In this document: positions 39,236 through 51,265 of the stretch, in pieces
How the letters are laid out: each line of letters starts with the position of its first letter
Numbering within the stretch: position 1 is the stretch's first letter
NCBI GenBank assembly: GCA_003024175.1
Contig: MDYQ01000007.1
Coordinates: 372,001-436,000 of the forward strand
DNA from: Planoprotostelium fungivorum
Taxonomy: Eukaryota; Evosea; Variosea; Cavosteliida; Cavosteliaceae
DNA: 64,000 nucleotides
Reading direction: 5' to 3'
Made by a program: the position numbers and the translations under genes
The notes under the pieces: generated by a model
Seen by the model: the letters and a program-made list of their open reading frames with translations, nothing else
Databases searched by the model: none
What the model was told of the DNA's origin: nothing

Positions 39236-40240
39236 TTAGATGTTCTTTTTGACCTTGTCTCCAAAGACGATATCAAAGTCCTTCAACTTGTTCTTCAATT
39301 GATCGTTCTCTTGCATCAGCTTCTGTAACGTCTCCGTCTGATTGTCCGCTTGTTTCTTGATGGCAGTCACCTTTGTCTCTCAGTCTCTCTCTTCTCTCCT
39401 CTCTCACCTCTGTCTCTGCCTTTCTCTGTGCCTTCAGAGCGTCGTTCAATTGAGATCTCAACTTGTCCTCTGGTGTCTCCTCCTTGCTTCCAGCTGTACC
39501 GAGTTGGTATACAGATAGATGTTTATGTTTATATAGATGTGTATGTTTATATAGATATGTATGTTTATATAGATATGTATGTTTATATAGATATGAATGT
39601 TGCATCACACAGATGGGCTCTTCACCTTTGGGGTCCTTCTCGCCCAACAGTCTGAGGTATTCGGTTCTCGTGCTGTCTGCCTGCTTGACCAACATCTGAT
39701 TGTTGACTGCCTGCTTCATGGTCTCTTTCGTAAGTCCTCCAAGTCGGCTGAGGGCACTGTGGACGTGAGAACGAGATCCTTTAAAATGGCATATGCGCAA
39801 CGTGTATAGATGATGACCACGATGGTTGACGACCGGTAAACAAAAAGATCTGACTCACAGGTGAAAGATGAGAGAGGCACCGGTCAGAACTGCATTCTTG
39901 AAGCTCTCCATGCGGCCTGTGCCAAAGTGGTGGTGTTCGTGATCGGTCTCATCGTGTCGGTTCACGACCAGCAATTCGAATAACGTCTCTGGGAAATGTT
40001 CAATCGAAGGAGATGCATTCACTTCTCACCAGCGAATAAAACGGCGGTAATCACTGTGAGGACATTCGAAGCTCTGCGGTAGTTGGTGTTCTCCAACAGA
40101 TCGGCCAAAGCCTTCTGCAGACCAGAGGGCACACCAGGGATGACGAAGAGAGAGATTCCTACTGCTTGAAGGATCGCAAGAACGAGTACACCAGCCCAGT
40201 GCAGCATGTCTTCTTTTGCTTTTTTGATCGCATGACGCAT
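39236..40240 (-). CDS. BAP31-like ER membrane protein
   Basis: Several exons on the minus strand, start at the first ATG (MRHAIKKAKEDMLHWAGV). Three hydrophobic segments (VLVLAILQAVGISLFVIP; ASNVLTVITAVLFAGETLFE; NAVLTGASLIFHL) are followed by a long charged helix (ETMKQAVNNQMLVKQADSTR; QSQLNDALKAQRKAE-type; QKLMQENDQLKNKLKDFD) that should be a coiled coil. It ends in a Lys-rich tail (DKVKKNI), a dilysine-like ER signal. The layout resembles BAP29/BAP31, ER sorting and quality-control proteins, but overall identity looks low. The stop is 59 bases from that of the convergent Roco gene. Confidence 0.55.
39515..39600 (+). repeat. 18-bp minisatellite in BAP31-like gene intron
   Basis: About four to five copies of a unit of the form TATAGATATGTATGTTTA, within the intron before the AGSKEETPEDK exon. 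Confidence 0.9.
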
Positions 40241-40349
40241 CAATCTTGTGTTGTAGTGTGGCAAAATCTCGCCTGATAAATCGGGCGTTCTTCACATGAG
40301 AAAGATCGTAGCTCATGATGCAAGAAGAATAGACGGAAATGAAAGAGAT

Positions 40350-43300
40350 CTAATCAAATACAATCAGATCCTCTCCTCCTCTGGTCGAACCGTTCTTCTT
40401 CTCCTCCCTCGTCCCTCCCTCTTTCTCTTCCTTCTCCTCTTTCTCTTCTGTCTTCTCCTCCTTCTTTTCTGTCTTCTCCTCCTTCTTTTCTGTCTTCTCC
40501 TCCTTCTTTTCTGTCTTCTCTTGTGTCTCCTCCTCCTTTTCTTCCTTCTTCCCTTGTCTATCTCCCTCCTCTTCCTTCTCTTCCTCTCTCATCGATCCAT
40601 CCGATTCACCGACACACCCCGGCAACTTCTTCTCCAACTCTTCCAGAGTCACCGCCGTGTTCCTCTCCTTCTCTCTTCAGTCACCTCCCACCCTCCCTCT
40701 CACCTTCTTCTTGTGCTGTGATCCGATGACTGATGTTGGCCTGACCAATCTGTCCGGCTCCGTCTTCTTTGGAACATCCAAGATCTCCCTGGCTGACTTC
40801 TCCATCTGATCCTGAGACAGACACATGCAGAAGGACAGTGAAGTGTGTAGAGTGGCCACCAGATAGCCCCCCTGCTCCATCGCCTTCTTTGGAGAGATGA
40901 ACGTGTCCATGAACATGGCCTCCGAGTAGAGGTAGGGAATGCTCGCTCGAATCAAGACGTACCTGTCTGTGTCAATGTCTTCCTTCTTCGATGACTCACG
41001 TGAAGAGGGGAAGGAATTCGTCACCACCCACGATGATCTTGGAGGACGTCTGATGTTTCCTCTCCTTCCAGTATTCAGACACACACGTGACGATGCCCTT
41101 GGCTGTCTCGGTCAGGCAGTCGGTCTGTCCTTGTCAGCTTCTCTTCCTTCTCTCTCTCTCACCTTCTTGTTGGGTGAATTGCAGTGGGATAACTGTTGTA
41201 GGGTGGATATAGCCTTACCGTAGGCGATCTGCATCGACATCTGGATACGATGAGAGGGACATCGATGTGATGTGGATGTGCATCGAATGAGATGATGGAT
41301 GTGGAATGATGGATGTGGAATGATGGATGTGGAATGATGGATGTGGAATGATGGATGTGGACATTGATGTGGGATGATGGATGTGGACATTGATGTGGAA
41401 TGATGGATGTGCATCGATGATGTGAATCGTACCTCTCCATCACCATCAGGTGTCAACCAGAAGACTTGAGGAATACCCAAGTGTGCAAAATTGACCACCA
41501 AGAATTCTCTCATCTTCTTGGTGTGTGTGATATCCTCTTCTTCATACTGCACTCATCAACTCACATCTCTCATCCGTCTATCTACACATCTATCCCTCTC
41601 TATATGCTTATCTCTCTCTATGTGTTTCTCTCTCTATATGCTTATCTCTCTCTATGTGTTTATCTCTCTCTATATGCTTATCTCTCTACACATCTATCTT
41701 TCTATATAGATCATCCTCTCACCCTGATCTTAAACAATTCGAATAGCTCCTTGTAGATCTTTGGAAAGAGTAGATCGGCCACAGCTTCCCTGCAGTAATC
41801 CAAAGTCTGTTCGGATATCTCCAACAGCTCTTGATAGTGATTAGCCAGTGCATCCACCAGATTCTCTATCATCCTCTTCAGTCTCCCTCCCTCTCTCGTC
41901 TCTCACCCAAGAAGTCACGGATCTCATCGTTACACTTGTCGTAGTCTTCGTCTTTCAAGCTGTCCTTTCGACGCAGTAATTTCTTTGCACTGCGCTGCCA
42001 CAGATCGACGAAATTGGGGAGAACTTTTCCAAATTTGTGGTTCGAGTGCGAACTTGGCAAAATGAGAAGGAGAAGATGAAATGAAAGAGAAGATGAGTGG
42101 ATGTCTCACATGAGAATGAGATTGAGATGTCCTGTGATGAGACCCTTCTCTTCTTCGGGGTGTTCCTTCAGCTCCCTGATCCAATTGTCGTCCTGTCTCT
42201 TCAGCTCCTGTCTAGTGTCATTCTCCATCGTTCATTCTCCTCACCTCTGGTGACAATGTATTCGTCACACGATTGACCTGTGGATGGATGATCATCACGT
42301 TCGTCTGCAGGAGAGATACTCACGATATTTGTCCACACGGAGGTGCTGGTCGAAGTGCTGGGAGGATTGGACGATGATAAGATCCTTCCTTCGTTGTTGG
42401 GTGTCGATTGCTTTCTGGAGGGGTTCTGATTGGAAGATCGACTGGCCATCACCAACTGTACTGGACGTCAGAAGAACAAATGGTGAGAGAAGGAAAATGA
42501 GGGAGAGATCAAATGAGAGGAAGAAGGAAGAGATCACCTTGATAGATTGCATCCATTCAGCGGTGGAGGAGGGAGTATCACCCGATAAGAACATCAGCCT
42601 ACCCCCGTTGAATTTGAGGAATAAGATTCCGTCCTTTAAATCCGTGAAGATGATGTCTTGGATCTCCTCTATTTCCGGTCTCTGTATGTATGTCACTCCT
42701 TCTCTCTCCTTCACCCTCACCTTCAGTCCCTCCGTATATACATACAACCTGTCCTTGTTCATAGCGATCCACCTCCTGACATAATTAGAGGCCTCGGCCT
42801 TCTGGAAGGCACACCACATCCATCCTTCCTTCGATACGTCGTTCTATCCATTGTCACAATCGATAGACAGAATCGATCGACTCACTCGATTATGTACAAA
42901 TTGCTGGAAGACGGTGGGTGATGGACCTTGAATCGACTGCAGTTGCGTCGAGAGTCTCTGATAGTTGATAAAGTTGTTGTTGAACCTCTGTTGGTGAGAT
43001 TCGATCTGTCGGTAGTTCGATCCGTTCATCCTGCCCTCTTGTCTCGGTGGTGTCGCCAGCTGGTGGGTGTGCTGGGCCCTCTTCTGCTCTTCGATGTCGT
43101 CCATTCCTCCGTTAGAGGCTGCATGATTCAACGTCACGTTCGTCTCCAGAAGGTATTCACATCCGAAATAGTTGAACTGCTGAGCACGATCGGGGTATGA
43201 TCCGATGTTGGATGTGGGCTGTGGATAGGAAGACTCCATGAAATATCCGTACCCTACGGAACCGCTGTACGCTCTCCCATCGTCTTCATTTCGGTTCATC

Positions 43301-43875
43301 CCTGTGTATGATGCGATCGTGTTTCGTTGATTTCTGTATCGGGTTGAGTGAATGGGTCATCCATTCGATGGGTCCACCTCGAAGAGTCGAAGGCGGGTAT
43401 CAGTTGGTGGTGAGTGCTGCCTCTCCGGTAGGATCGATCTGGGTCACCGTTTGGAGGTGAATTGACGGGTGGTTGATACATTGTATACACGGGTGCTGTG
43501 CTCGCACCATTCGCAGGGACGTATGGGTATTCCTTCTGTTCCCATTCAGATGGCATATAGGAATCGACTGTCACCTGTTCATAAGGTGCAATGGGTGCAA
43601 CATCTGTGTATAATCTGGTCGTTCCCCCTGGAATAGAGACTCTACGCGGGGCCTGCTGTGCAAAATGAGTTTTACGTAACGTGTGTCCAATGTACCACAG
43701 GTTGAGAAGGTTGAGGAGGTCTCGACGGAGCTGTCTCCATTATTTGCCTGCTCAGAGTAGCTGCCAACTCTTCATCCTTCTTGATCTGTTGGTTGTCGAG
43801 ACAAGATTCACAGTGAGTCTCTATTTGATCCACTGGAAATAATTGATCACATATCGGACAGGGTACTTGACTCAT
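40350..43875 (-). CDS. Zinc finger + PH + VPS9-domain RabGEF
   Basis: About 11 exons on the minus strand. N-terminal UBZ/Rad18-like zinc finger (PCPICDQLFPVDQIETHCES). Tyr/Pro/Gln-rich region (43570-42900). PH domain (42840-42545; EGWMWCAFQKAEASNYVRRW, GGRLMFLSGDTPSSTAEWMQ). Helical region (DLWQRSAKKLLRRKDSLKDE, LDYCREAVADLLFPKIYKEL). VPS9 catalytic part (41110-40900; VGGDEFLPLFTYVLIRASIP, GGYLVATLHTSLSFC), with the conserved Asp of DEFLP and Tyr present. Lys/Glu repeat tail ending GEDLIVFD. VPS9 proteins load GTP on Rab5-type GTPases at endosomes. Start chosen at the ATG at 43875 (MSQVPCPIC); the open frame upstream has no ATG. Confidence 0.85.
40425..40535 (-). repeat. Coding repeat (EKTEKKE)n in VPS9 protein tail
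   Basis: Four to five copies of a 24-base unit encode KTEKKEEK on the minus strand; low complexity, probably a disordered or coiled-coil tail. Confidence 0.85.
41270..41425 (-). repeat. 14-16 bp minisatellite in VPS9-gene intron
   Basis: About ten copies of GGAATGATGGATGT, with a GACATTGATGTGG variant, in the intron upstream of the MSMQIAYGKAIST exon. Confidence 0.9.
41575..41712 (-). repeat. TATCTCTCTCTATATGC repeat in VPS9-gene intron
   Basis: About six alternating units of CTCTCTATATGCTTAT and CTCTCTATGTGTTT fill the intron between the KIYKELFELFKI and YEEEDITH exons. Confidence 0.9.
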
Positions 43876-43974
43876 GTCTCTATCTCTCCTCTCACGTGGC
43901 TGATGCCCGTTCCAATTTATTCTTTGTTCCGGAGGAGGCAAGAAAAAAACAAATAAAATAGGATTTATATCAAG

Positions 43975-44982
43975 CTAGCTCCAACCAAAGAGATCGAGGG
44001 GAGACTTGGTTCGTGTCCATCGGTGCTTGGCGACCTCTTCCATGGATATGCGCTTCATGGGGTCCACCGTTAACATGGAGGAGATCAGATGTTTGGCCGA
44101 CTCGCTGACGGTGTTGGGGTTTCTCTCGTCAGCAAAGTGGATGTCTGGATGTTCCTCTCCGTCCGACACGCACTTGACCCTCATGTCGAACCCGAATGGG
44201 AGCTCTCCGTACAGCATGATGTACTGTTCTTGTCAGCATGATGCACAAGGTGGAGGAGACTCACTAGGATCGTACCGAGAGACCACACGTCGGCGGCAAA
44301 CCCGTTGTAAGGAGTCTTCTTGATGATCTCCGGGCAAACATAGTCTTGAGATCCGCACCATAGATCGCACAGCTTACCGCTGTCTATCCTCTCGCACAGA
44401 CCAAAATCGATGATCTTGACTCTGTTCTTCTTCTTGTCGTACATGATCTGTTCACCATCAGAGGGGGTTTCTTTCTTCGGAGTGACTCACATTCTCCAAT
44501 TTGATGTCCCTATGGGCGATTTTTCTCGAATGGCAGTAGAGAAGGGCATCAACGAGTTGTCTGAAGAGTGGGCGGGCTTCTTTCTCTCTCATGGGAGTGA
44601 AGTTTCTGGCCGACAAAAATTTGAATAAATCCACGCCCTTGAGGTATTCCAGGACGAGATAAGTGTATATGCTCTCTCTGAAAACGTCGTAGACCTTGAC
44701 GACCCCCGCATGCTTGAGGGTGGTGGCTGCGAAGACCTCATTGGCAATCAGGGTCTTATTCATTTTGAGGCGGTTGATCTTCTTGAGGACGACTTTCTTC
44801 CCTTGCTTGGTAGTGGCCAATACAACCTCTCCATAAGCGCTTTGTCCGAGGAGGGAGGTTGCAATGTAGTCTGTAGAACTCGAGGGTGCTTGTGAGTCCC
44901 CAGTGATCTTCGGCGAAGATGTGTTACTCTTCTTCTCTTTGGTTGACACCAATGCTGGACTGCTTCGAAAGGAAGAAAACAT
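43975..44982 (-). CDS. CAMK/AMPK-like Ser/Thr protein kinase
   Basis: Four exons on the minus strand. Short Ser-rich N-terminus, then a complete kinase domain: LLGQSAYGEVVLA (Gly loop, first Gly pattern loose), KVVLKKI (catalytic Lys in VxLKK), LEYLKGVDLF, HRDIKLENIM, IIDFGLCE, WCGSQDYVCPEII (Cys for Ala in APE), DVWSLGTILYIMLYGELPFG, and HRWTRTK near the end. Catalytic HRD and DFG are intact. The domain nearly fills the protein, so no regulatory domain is present. It lies upstream of the VPS9 gene on the same strand, 99 bases from stop to start. Confidence 0.9.
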
Positions 44983-45384
44983 GTCTGGATGCAGTTGGTG
45001 TTTGTCTGAATGACCATCAATACAAATGAGTAGACATATAGAGTTTCTCTCACCGTTTAATTGTTCGTCGTTGTTTCGTGCGTGTTGAGTGTTGTTGATG
45101 TTCTGTGCTGCTCCTCACTAAAAAAGCGAATCTCAACTACCTTTCGACGAAAACTCTCCTTAAGGCCATCTTGATATAGATATGACACAGATCTAAAAAA
45201 GCTCGCCTTCTTCCTCTCCATCCTCGATGCATTCACTCAGCACCTCCTCTTAGAGTGCGAGCTGCCTCTATCAACAGCGGCTCCAAAGGCGGTCACGCGC
45301 ATTCAAAGTGTCCAGATGGACATTGTAGAGGTCTAATTCTCATTTTTTTATGATATTCTCAACATCATCCCTTTGAAGAGGAAG
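44983..45384. other. Divergent promoter region, kinase / membrane protein
   Basis: 402 bases between divergent start codons. Only short, low-quality frames; a TATGACACAG-type AT-rich patch lies near 45180. No feature recognised. Confidence 0.4.
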
Positions 45385-47303
45385 ATGAAGGACTACGATA
45401 GTGAGAGTGCACCACTGTTTGGCAATGGGAGTCATCCGATCACCAACAGTTACGAGACAGAGGTATCTGTCGGACCTTCATATGAATCTGACACGAGCAG
45501 GTAGCGCCCATCATCGACGAAAAGGATTTGGTGAATGATGAGGTAAGACTCTACCCAACGGTAGATTAAGTTGTGTAGGAGAAGCATGATGTATACTGGG
45601 AGTGCATGTTCGTCACATTACCCATCTTCAGGTGATACATTTCAATACAGAATCAATGACAACGTCTAATAGAAAACAGTGGATATGCCTGTCTGTTCGC
45701 TCTTCGCCATGACGTAATGGTTCTATTGAACATCACTGACAACAATTCCACCGAAGCGTACTGGTTCGGTGTTGCCTCTTCACTGGTCTACCTTGGAAAT
45801 CTCATCTTCCGTCTGGGACACAATCTCGTCTTTGCTTTTGCCACACCGAGATTCAGAGTGGTGAGTGTTCATTTCACATTACGTGACCGACACTCATCAG
45901 TTGATCTCTATGGTCTCCATGATCGTGGCCATCGGAATCATCGCTTCCATGTTTCTCATCTTAGGATCGGCTCACAGTCGATTGTGGATGGTCTTCTTAG
46001 CTTACGGTCTGGGTGGTCTTGGAATCGGTGAACCTCTCTTCATCTTCCCAACATCACCTTTCACCTCCACACGATCCAATTCTTATCACTCGCAGGCACC
46101 TTCGAGAGCAATCTGCTCGCCTCTCTCGTCCCCATCGGAAAAGAAAATAAATTCTGGTGAGTTGATGTTGAGAAGAAGTCGACTGATTGACCCTTCAGGG
46201 CCATTCTAGGTATCCCCATTGGAGTCAATCTCATTACCATCGGAGGCTATGCATTGATCGGTGTCGGTGTACCCACCGGTTGGATCTATTTCGGTGTGTG
46301 ATGACACCTCATCATCTTCTGATGAGAGGTGCAGCCACTTTCATCGCCCTCTTCGTGGGGCTGGCTGCATTCCTCGTTCGAATCTTCAGGAGAGCGGGAG
46401 AGGCCCACGCGGTGGATCTACTTCCATACTTGAAGAAATTATTCGCCGTCAGATCGAAACACGAACTCTCTGACACCCTTCAATTGAGATCGTGGGCACC
46501 CCCCATCGGTAAATTTTTCATCAGTTCATTCCTATACTTCATTTCTTCACTTTCATTCTATTTCATCTCTTCACTTTCATTCTATTTCATTTCTTCATCT
46601 CTTCTCACGCACACACAGTTTGGCCTTCCATCGCTCTCATGTTCGACATGTTTTTCGTCGCCCTTTTATCCCCGGGAGGTGAGGAGAGAAGACGTAGAAC
46701 TCGAATCGAAGAACAACAGGTCTCATCCAGAACGTCCACCCGTCAAAGTCATCCATGCACTTCAGCGCGTTCGGTTCTGATCTTCCCTTCCGTACGTACA
46801 TGATCTGCTACAGCATCCTCTTCTTCTTGGGTGACATGTCCAGTCGAAAGGTGAACTCTCTCCTCCTCTCCTCTTACCCTCTCAGATCTTCTACAACGCT
46901 GCCTTTGTCTTTCCTCCCTTCTTCCTCATTCTATCTGTCATCGGAGGTGAAGAGAAGATGCTGATATGGTGTGCTGATGGAATAGGTATCTTCTTGGTGA
47001 CGAACGTGGCAGAGATCGTCTTCTTTGCTGGTTTCATGGCTGCATTTGCAAACGGATCCATGTGAAGAGACGATTCAAGGGAGGAGACGCTGAACGAGTA
47101 CAGGTACGCACAAGCCAGTCGCAGGATCGATCTCGTGGTTCCGAAGGTGAGACGTAGATGTATGAATGAGACTCTGATGAAGAGAGCAGAAACAACATCT
47201 AATCGCTCTGTCCTTCTGGTTATTCATCGGTGACATTGGATCTGTCGCAGGATCTCTCCTCATGCAATCTCTCTCGGGTCTCTACACTCACTATCGGGGA
47301 TAA
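45385..47303 (+). CDS. Multi-pass membrane protein, MFS-like transporter
   Basis: About 13 exons. Acidic N-terminus (MKDYDSESAPLFGN..) with a dileucine-type sorting context, then roughly ten hydrophobic segments: LISMVSMIVAIGIIASMFLI, MVFLAYGLGGLGIG, GVNLITIGGYALIGVG, TFIALFVGLAAFLVRIF, VWPSIALMFDMFFVALLSP, RTYMICYSILFFLGDM, IFLVTNVAEIVFFAGFMAAF and the last at ALSFWLFIGDIGSVAGSLLM. The motif GTFESNLLASLVPIGKENKF between spans looks family-specific, but I do not recognise the family. An MFS or equilibrative-type transporter is the best guess; the substrate is unknown. The stretch 46680-46790 has alternative splice choices. Confidence 0.65.
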
Positions 47304-47349
47304 AGGATGAACATCGTGTAGTCTATCTACTCTTCTCTCTTTATTCGTT

Positions 47350-48386
47350 CTACAATTGGAGGACGATATTATCGATCAATCTCGTCTTTCCGTTCCACAT
47401 GGCCCCACTGATCATCAGATGTGTGTTGTCTTCCACTCGACTCTCTCTGTCTAAATCGACACCGGCGTTCATGTCCGAGACGACGATGTAGTCTAAGACG
47501 AGACCCTCACACCTTCTGATCTCTTCTTCTGCTGCTCTCACGATCTCGGACACTCTTCTCTCTCCTTCGTGAACGGATCTAGCGGCACACTGTCTGAGTC
47601 AGCCCCTCCTTCTCATGTCAGCTCATCATCACACACTTGGAGGGCTCGATAGAGGGTGGGTGCGATGGCTCTCTGTTGTGGATTAAGATAGACATTGCGA
47701 CTGCTCATGGCGAGACCATCCTCTTCTCTCATGGTGTCACATATGTCGATTTCCACGGGGACGTTCAGATCGTTGACCATCTTCTTGATGACGATGCATT
47801 GCATCCCGTCTTTCTGTCCGAAGAAGGCTTTATCTGGTTGAACGATGTTGAATAACTTTGTGACGACTGCGGTGGAGTGAGGAAGAGAGAGGTAGTGCGT
47901 CTCACCTACCTGTGGCGACACCTCTGAAATGTCCTTTTCGCGATGAACCTTCTCTCGTTAACTCGTCCATGCCTTCTACTTGAACCCACGTTCTCGATTC
48001 TGTGTGAAGCATCAGATGGCGCTTTGCCTCTTGTTGGGTCTCACTGGTGGGGTACATCTCTTCGGGTGTGGGACAAAAAACAAAATCTACGTTTTCACTC
48101 CTCAGCATGTCTAAATCTCTCTCCATTGCTCTTGGATACGTCGTGAAGTCTTCAGTGGGCCCGAATTGGAGAGGGTTCACAAAGATGGTCACACCCACTG
48201 CATCTGTCTTTCTCTTCGCCTCACGAACCAGAGACAAGTGTCCTTGATGGAGATATCCCTTCCAATGATCAATCGATTGGAATGGAAGAGACATACCATC
48301 GTCGGGACTAAACCTACGCTCTTGTTGTTCTTTGCTAGAGTGGCTCGAAGAGTTCGTAACTGTTTGATGGTGTTGACTACCTGCAT
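47350..48386 (-). CDS. panC: Pantothenate synthetase
   Basis: Four exons on the minus strand, start [13 protein letters not shown]. Catalytic motifs: [17 protein letters not shown] (the HxGH-type ATP site, split by an intron), [83 protein letters not shown], and the C-terminal [11 protein letters not shown]. It joins pantoate and beta-alanine using ATP, the last step of vitamin B5 synthesis before CoA. The conserved His/Lys/Ser set is intact. Length about 300 residues, normal for the enzyme. It converges on the membrane-protein gene with 46 bases between stops. Confidence 0.93.
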
Positions 48387-48510
48387 GATCGGGTTTGTTA
48401 GACACGCGATGTGATCTGGTTGTAAAATTGTGCAACCAGGACTAAGGTGTTCTCAAGATAAAGGTGGGCTCAACCATTACTGATGCACCCTGTCGAATAA
48501 ACAACACAGC

Positions 48511-50057
48511 ATGGACAAGCCTACGAACACGACTCCACCGGCTAAGCAAAAGACGCAGAAGCGAGCTCTGCTACCCATGGATAAATTAACTCAGAAATTC
48601 AAAGTTAAGACGTCCAACCGCTCAGGCAGAGAGAGAGGTAATAGCGCCCCTCCAACGCGAACAGCACCCAGACTAGAAGATTGCCAATTCAATTGGAAGT
48701 CGGGGGGTAATGGGAAGGTGATTCTATAACATCATCACAGATAGAAGCTAAAAGAATTAGCCCCCCAGTCCTCTTTCACCACGAAGATCAGAAGAGACTG
48801 TGAATCGTAGGAGCTCTCTAAGATCGCCCCCCACCAACTTCGAAATGTTGATGTCAGCCGCACAACACTCTTCTGAAGGCGAAATGGAGGAAATCGTAAA
48901 GAGAACAAAGAGATCCAACAGTCTTCCCTCTTCGACAGGTTTGCATCACAGTGCGACATCCTCTAAAGCAATGCAGCACCGATCTTACCTTCCGCATTCT
49001 ACGAAGATCGATTTCCATCAGCTGATGTCACCCGAACCAACTCAAATGACAATGCTTCACGTGAGTCGAGCACGATGGACTCCCCTCTGACTGTCAACTG
49101 TTCAGTTCGCCTACCCACCGGTGACGCCAGCCCCCAGCTTCCCAACTTTCAGCAGCTCTTGCACTCGGTTCAGCAACAGAGCGAAGCGGAGAAACAAGAG
49201 GAAGAGTCGTACAGGTCCAGAGGCTCCCTCGACGCGAACGTCGTACCCAGCCTGACCTCTAAATTCATGCGTTTCGGTTTGATCTCCCCGGGAGAGGCCT
49301 TCCAGCAGGGAGATGTCTTCCCCTCCCCCACCGGTGATTACAATTCCTCTCAGTACTCTTCACCCAGGAGCGGTCACAACACTCCCCGAGAGCTATCTGA
49401 CTTTGCTCACCTTCGATTGGAGCAGCAGATCCAAGTGAGACGGTGACACGTCTCTCTGTTGACATCTTCAGCCCTTCTATAGCGTGGGCATGTCTCCCAG
49501 GAATTTCTCACCCAGAGAGAGGGGAGACAATGGGAGTCCGTCCGCAGTGGCGGGATCACCTCGTCTCAATCCATCGGGTAACGATCTGTACAACCACCGT
49601 CTCAATTCTTCGGGTAACGATCTGTACAATCACTCTCCTCGGTCGAATGGTTCAGATTCTCCTCGCCACACTCTCTGTGGGTGTCTCATCCATCTCTGAA
49701 TGATTCCATCCTTCTCTCACCTCTGAACTATATCATCCTTCTTTGTCTCTGAACGATATCATCCTTCTTTCACCTCTGATGATGTTGACAGACAGTCCTC
49801 GAGATGCGAGCGTGTTCTCGTCTGCGCAGTACAACACGAGAGACCGGCGAGAGGGAATGAACGGGAATGTGGCACAGGAATATCGAAATGTACATATGTA
49901 TGAAACCAGGAACCACGTAGAAGGACAGCACGACGGCAGTTACATCTCCCCGCGGTCACCTCACATCGAGAGGCTGGTATCACAAGGATCACCCTCCTCC
50001 TCTCCTCTCTCATCACCTCGATCACCACGAGACATACCACAGAGACCTCCACTGTGA
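48511..50057 (+). CDS. Ser/Pro-rich low-complexity protein
   Basis: About five exons, roughly 420 residues. No folded domain recognised. It carries many proline-directed and basophilic phosphosite motifs (SPRRS, RRSSLRSPP, SPRSGHNTPRE, SPRSPHIERL, SSPLSSPRSPRD) and Gln/Glu-rich helical stretches (FQQLLHSVQQQSEAEKQEEE). A short internal duplication, LN(P/S)SGNDLYNH, occurs twice. Probably disordered, perhaps a phosphorylated scaffold. Its stop is 26 bases from that of the convergent COMMD7 gene. Confidence 0.65.
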
Positions 50058-50083
50058 AGAATACAGACTATGATCTACATCTA

Positions 50084-50850
50084 TTACGTGTTGAAGTACT
50101 CGAGGTTGGCTTTCGCCTTTTGCATCTCTGCGTAGAGTTGATAGAACTCGGGTAGAGTCAACTCCATCGATATGTGCTCGAGACTTCCCTCTCCCTTATC
50201 TAATGTGAGCTTCAATTGAAGGTAGCTGCTTCCCACTTTCAGGGCCTGTTGATGTTCAGATGTCGATCGATCGTGTCAGCCTTTGGACATCACCTCGTTG
50301 CTGGAAGCCGTGACACCAAATTTCCATTGCATATCGACAATCTGATTAACTACCAATGTTTGACCGATGGCTGATCTCGAGAGTGTGACGAACATCTCCT
50401 TCCATTTGTGCGACACCTTTCTTTTGTCACTTTCTGTATAGGAAAAGATGATACGTCAACGATCTACGATCGGATGTTGAGGTGATTCACCTGTGCTGCC
50501 CTCGATGATTCCAATCCAAGACTCAACAGATCTTCCTTCACGAAGGTAGGTGAAGCATTCGCTCTGAGTTCACCACGAAAGAAGAAGAGAAGGGACTGAA
50601 GGATGCTCTTCAGAGGAGCACCGGGAATGCGTGTACCCTGACTCAAATCAGGGAGAGTATCCATGAGATCCTATCGACCTTTCAGTTTATCTCGTTTCAT
50701 TTCGACTCTCACAGGGTTCTGACCCGAGATGAACGAGAGGATGGCATCGGTGAGTAGGTTTATACCCTCAGGGTCCACTGAGTTGAGCCGTTGAAAGTCA
50801 GATGGAATTTGAGGAGAGATCTCTCCAGTGGTGAATCTGTACTTGGACAT
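50084..50850 (-). CDS. COMMD7: COMM-domain protein, COMMD7-like
   Basis: About five exons on the minus strand, start MSKYRFTTGE. The N-terminal helical part (FQRLNSVDPEGINLLTDAIL, GAPLKSILQSLLFFFRGELR, FVKEDLLSLGLESSRA) and C-terminal COMM domain (VVNQIVDMQWKFGVTASSNE, QALKVGSSYLQLKLTLDKGE, HISMELTLPEFYQLYAEMQK) line up with human COMMD7 (DMEWKFGVTSGSSE; GSIFLQLKLVVKKG; YIELTLPQFYSFLHEME). COMMD proteins form the Commander complex with CCDC22/CCDC93 and act in endosomal recycling. Confidence 0.9.
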
Positions 50851-50950
50851 CTTTGTTGCACAGGAAAATAACAAATGAAAAAACGAAAACCTTTTCGGCC
50901 TAATTCCGAGAGGATTGTATTGCCGAGTGAGCAATCTGCGGGGTCTCAGG

Positions 50951-51188
50951 TCAAGACAACTGTTTCACCATCGCACATGCATTCCGCAGAACATCCTGAG
51001 GACGAAGGTAGTACAAAATTTAAAACGAATACACCCACCATCCAATAGGAGTATCGATCCAAACGCCAAAAAGGTGGTAGGTGTACAGGCGTCGATCGAA
51101 CCCCGTTGGTGATGATGCTGTCGAGGAGGCTACGGATGGGTCCACGGGCAATAGAGACGTCTGGTTGTGAACTTTTACGTGATTCCAT
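50951..51188 (-). CDS. Small hypothetical protein
   Basis: Begins MESRKSSQPDVSIARGPIRS and includes HLPPFWRLDRYSYWM. A 43-nt GT-AG intron (GTGGGTGTATTC..TCCTCAG) would join it to DVLRNACAMVKQLS and a TGA at 50953-50951; unspliced, the frame ends a few bases further on. About 64 residues. No family recognised; size and composition would suit a small mitochondrial or membrane-associated subunit, but this is a guess. It lies head-to-tail upstream of COMMD7. Confidence 0.4.
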
Positions 51189-51265
51189 CAGGATTCACAA
51201 GATGCGTGATAACGGGATATGAGATGAATCTATCTACGTGGTTGATGAAGATATGAAGATTTCGA

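Noticed and set aside
40250-40316. Open frame starting MSYDLSHVKNARF as the N-terminus of the BAP31-like protein
   Set aside because: It is in another frame with no intron to join it; the first ATG in the coding frame is at 40240.
41270-41425. Regular short repeats as a possible CRISPR array
   Set aside because: Direct head-to-tail minisatellite without unique spacers, inside an intron of a nuclear protist gene.
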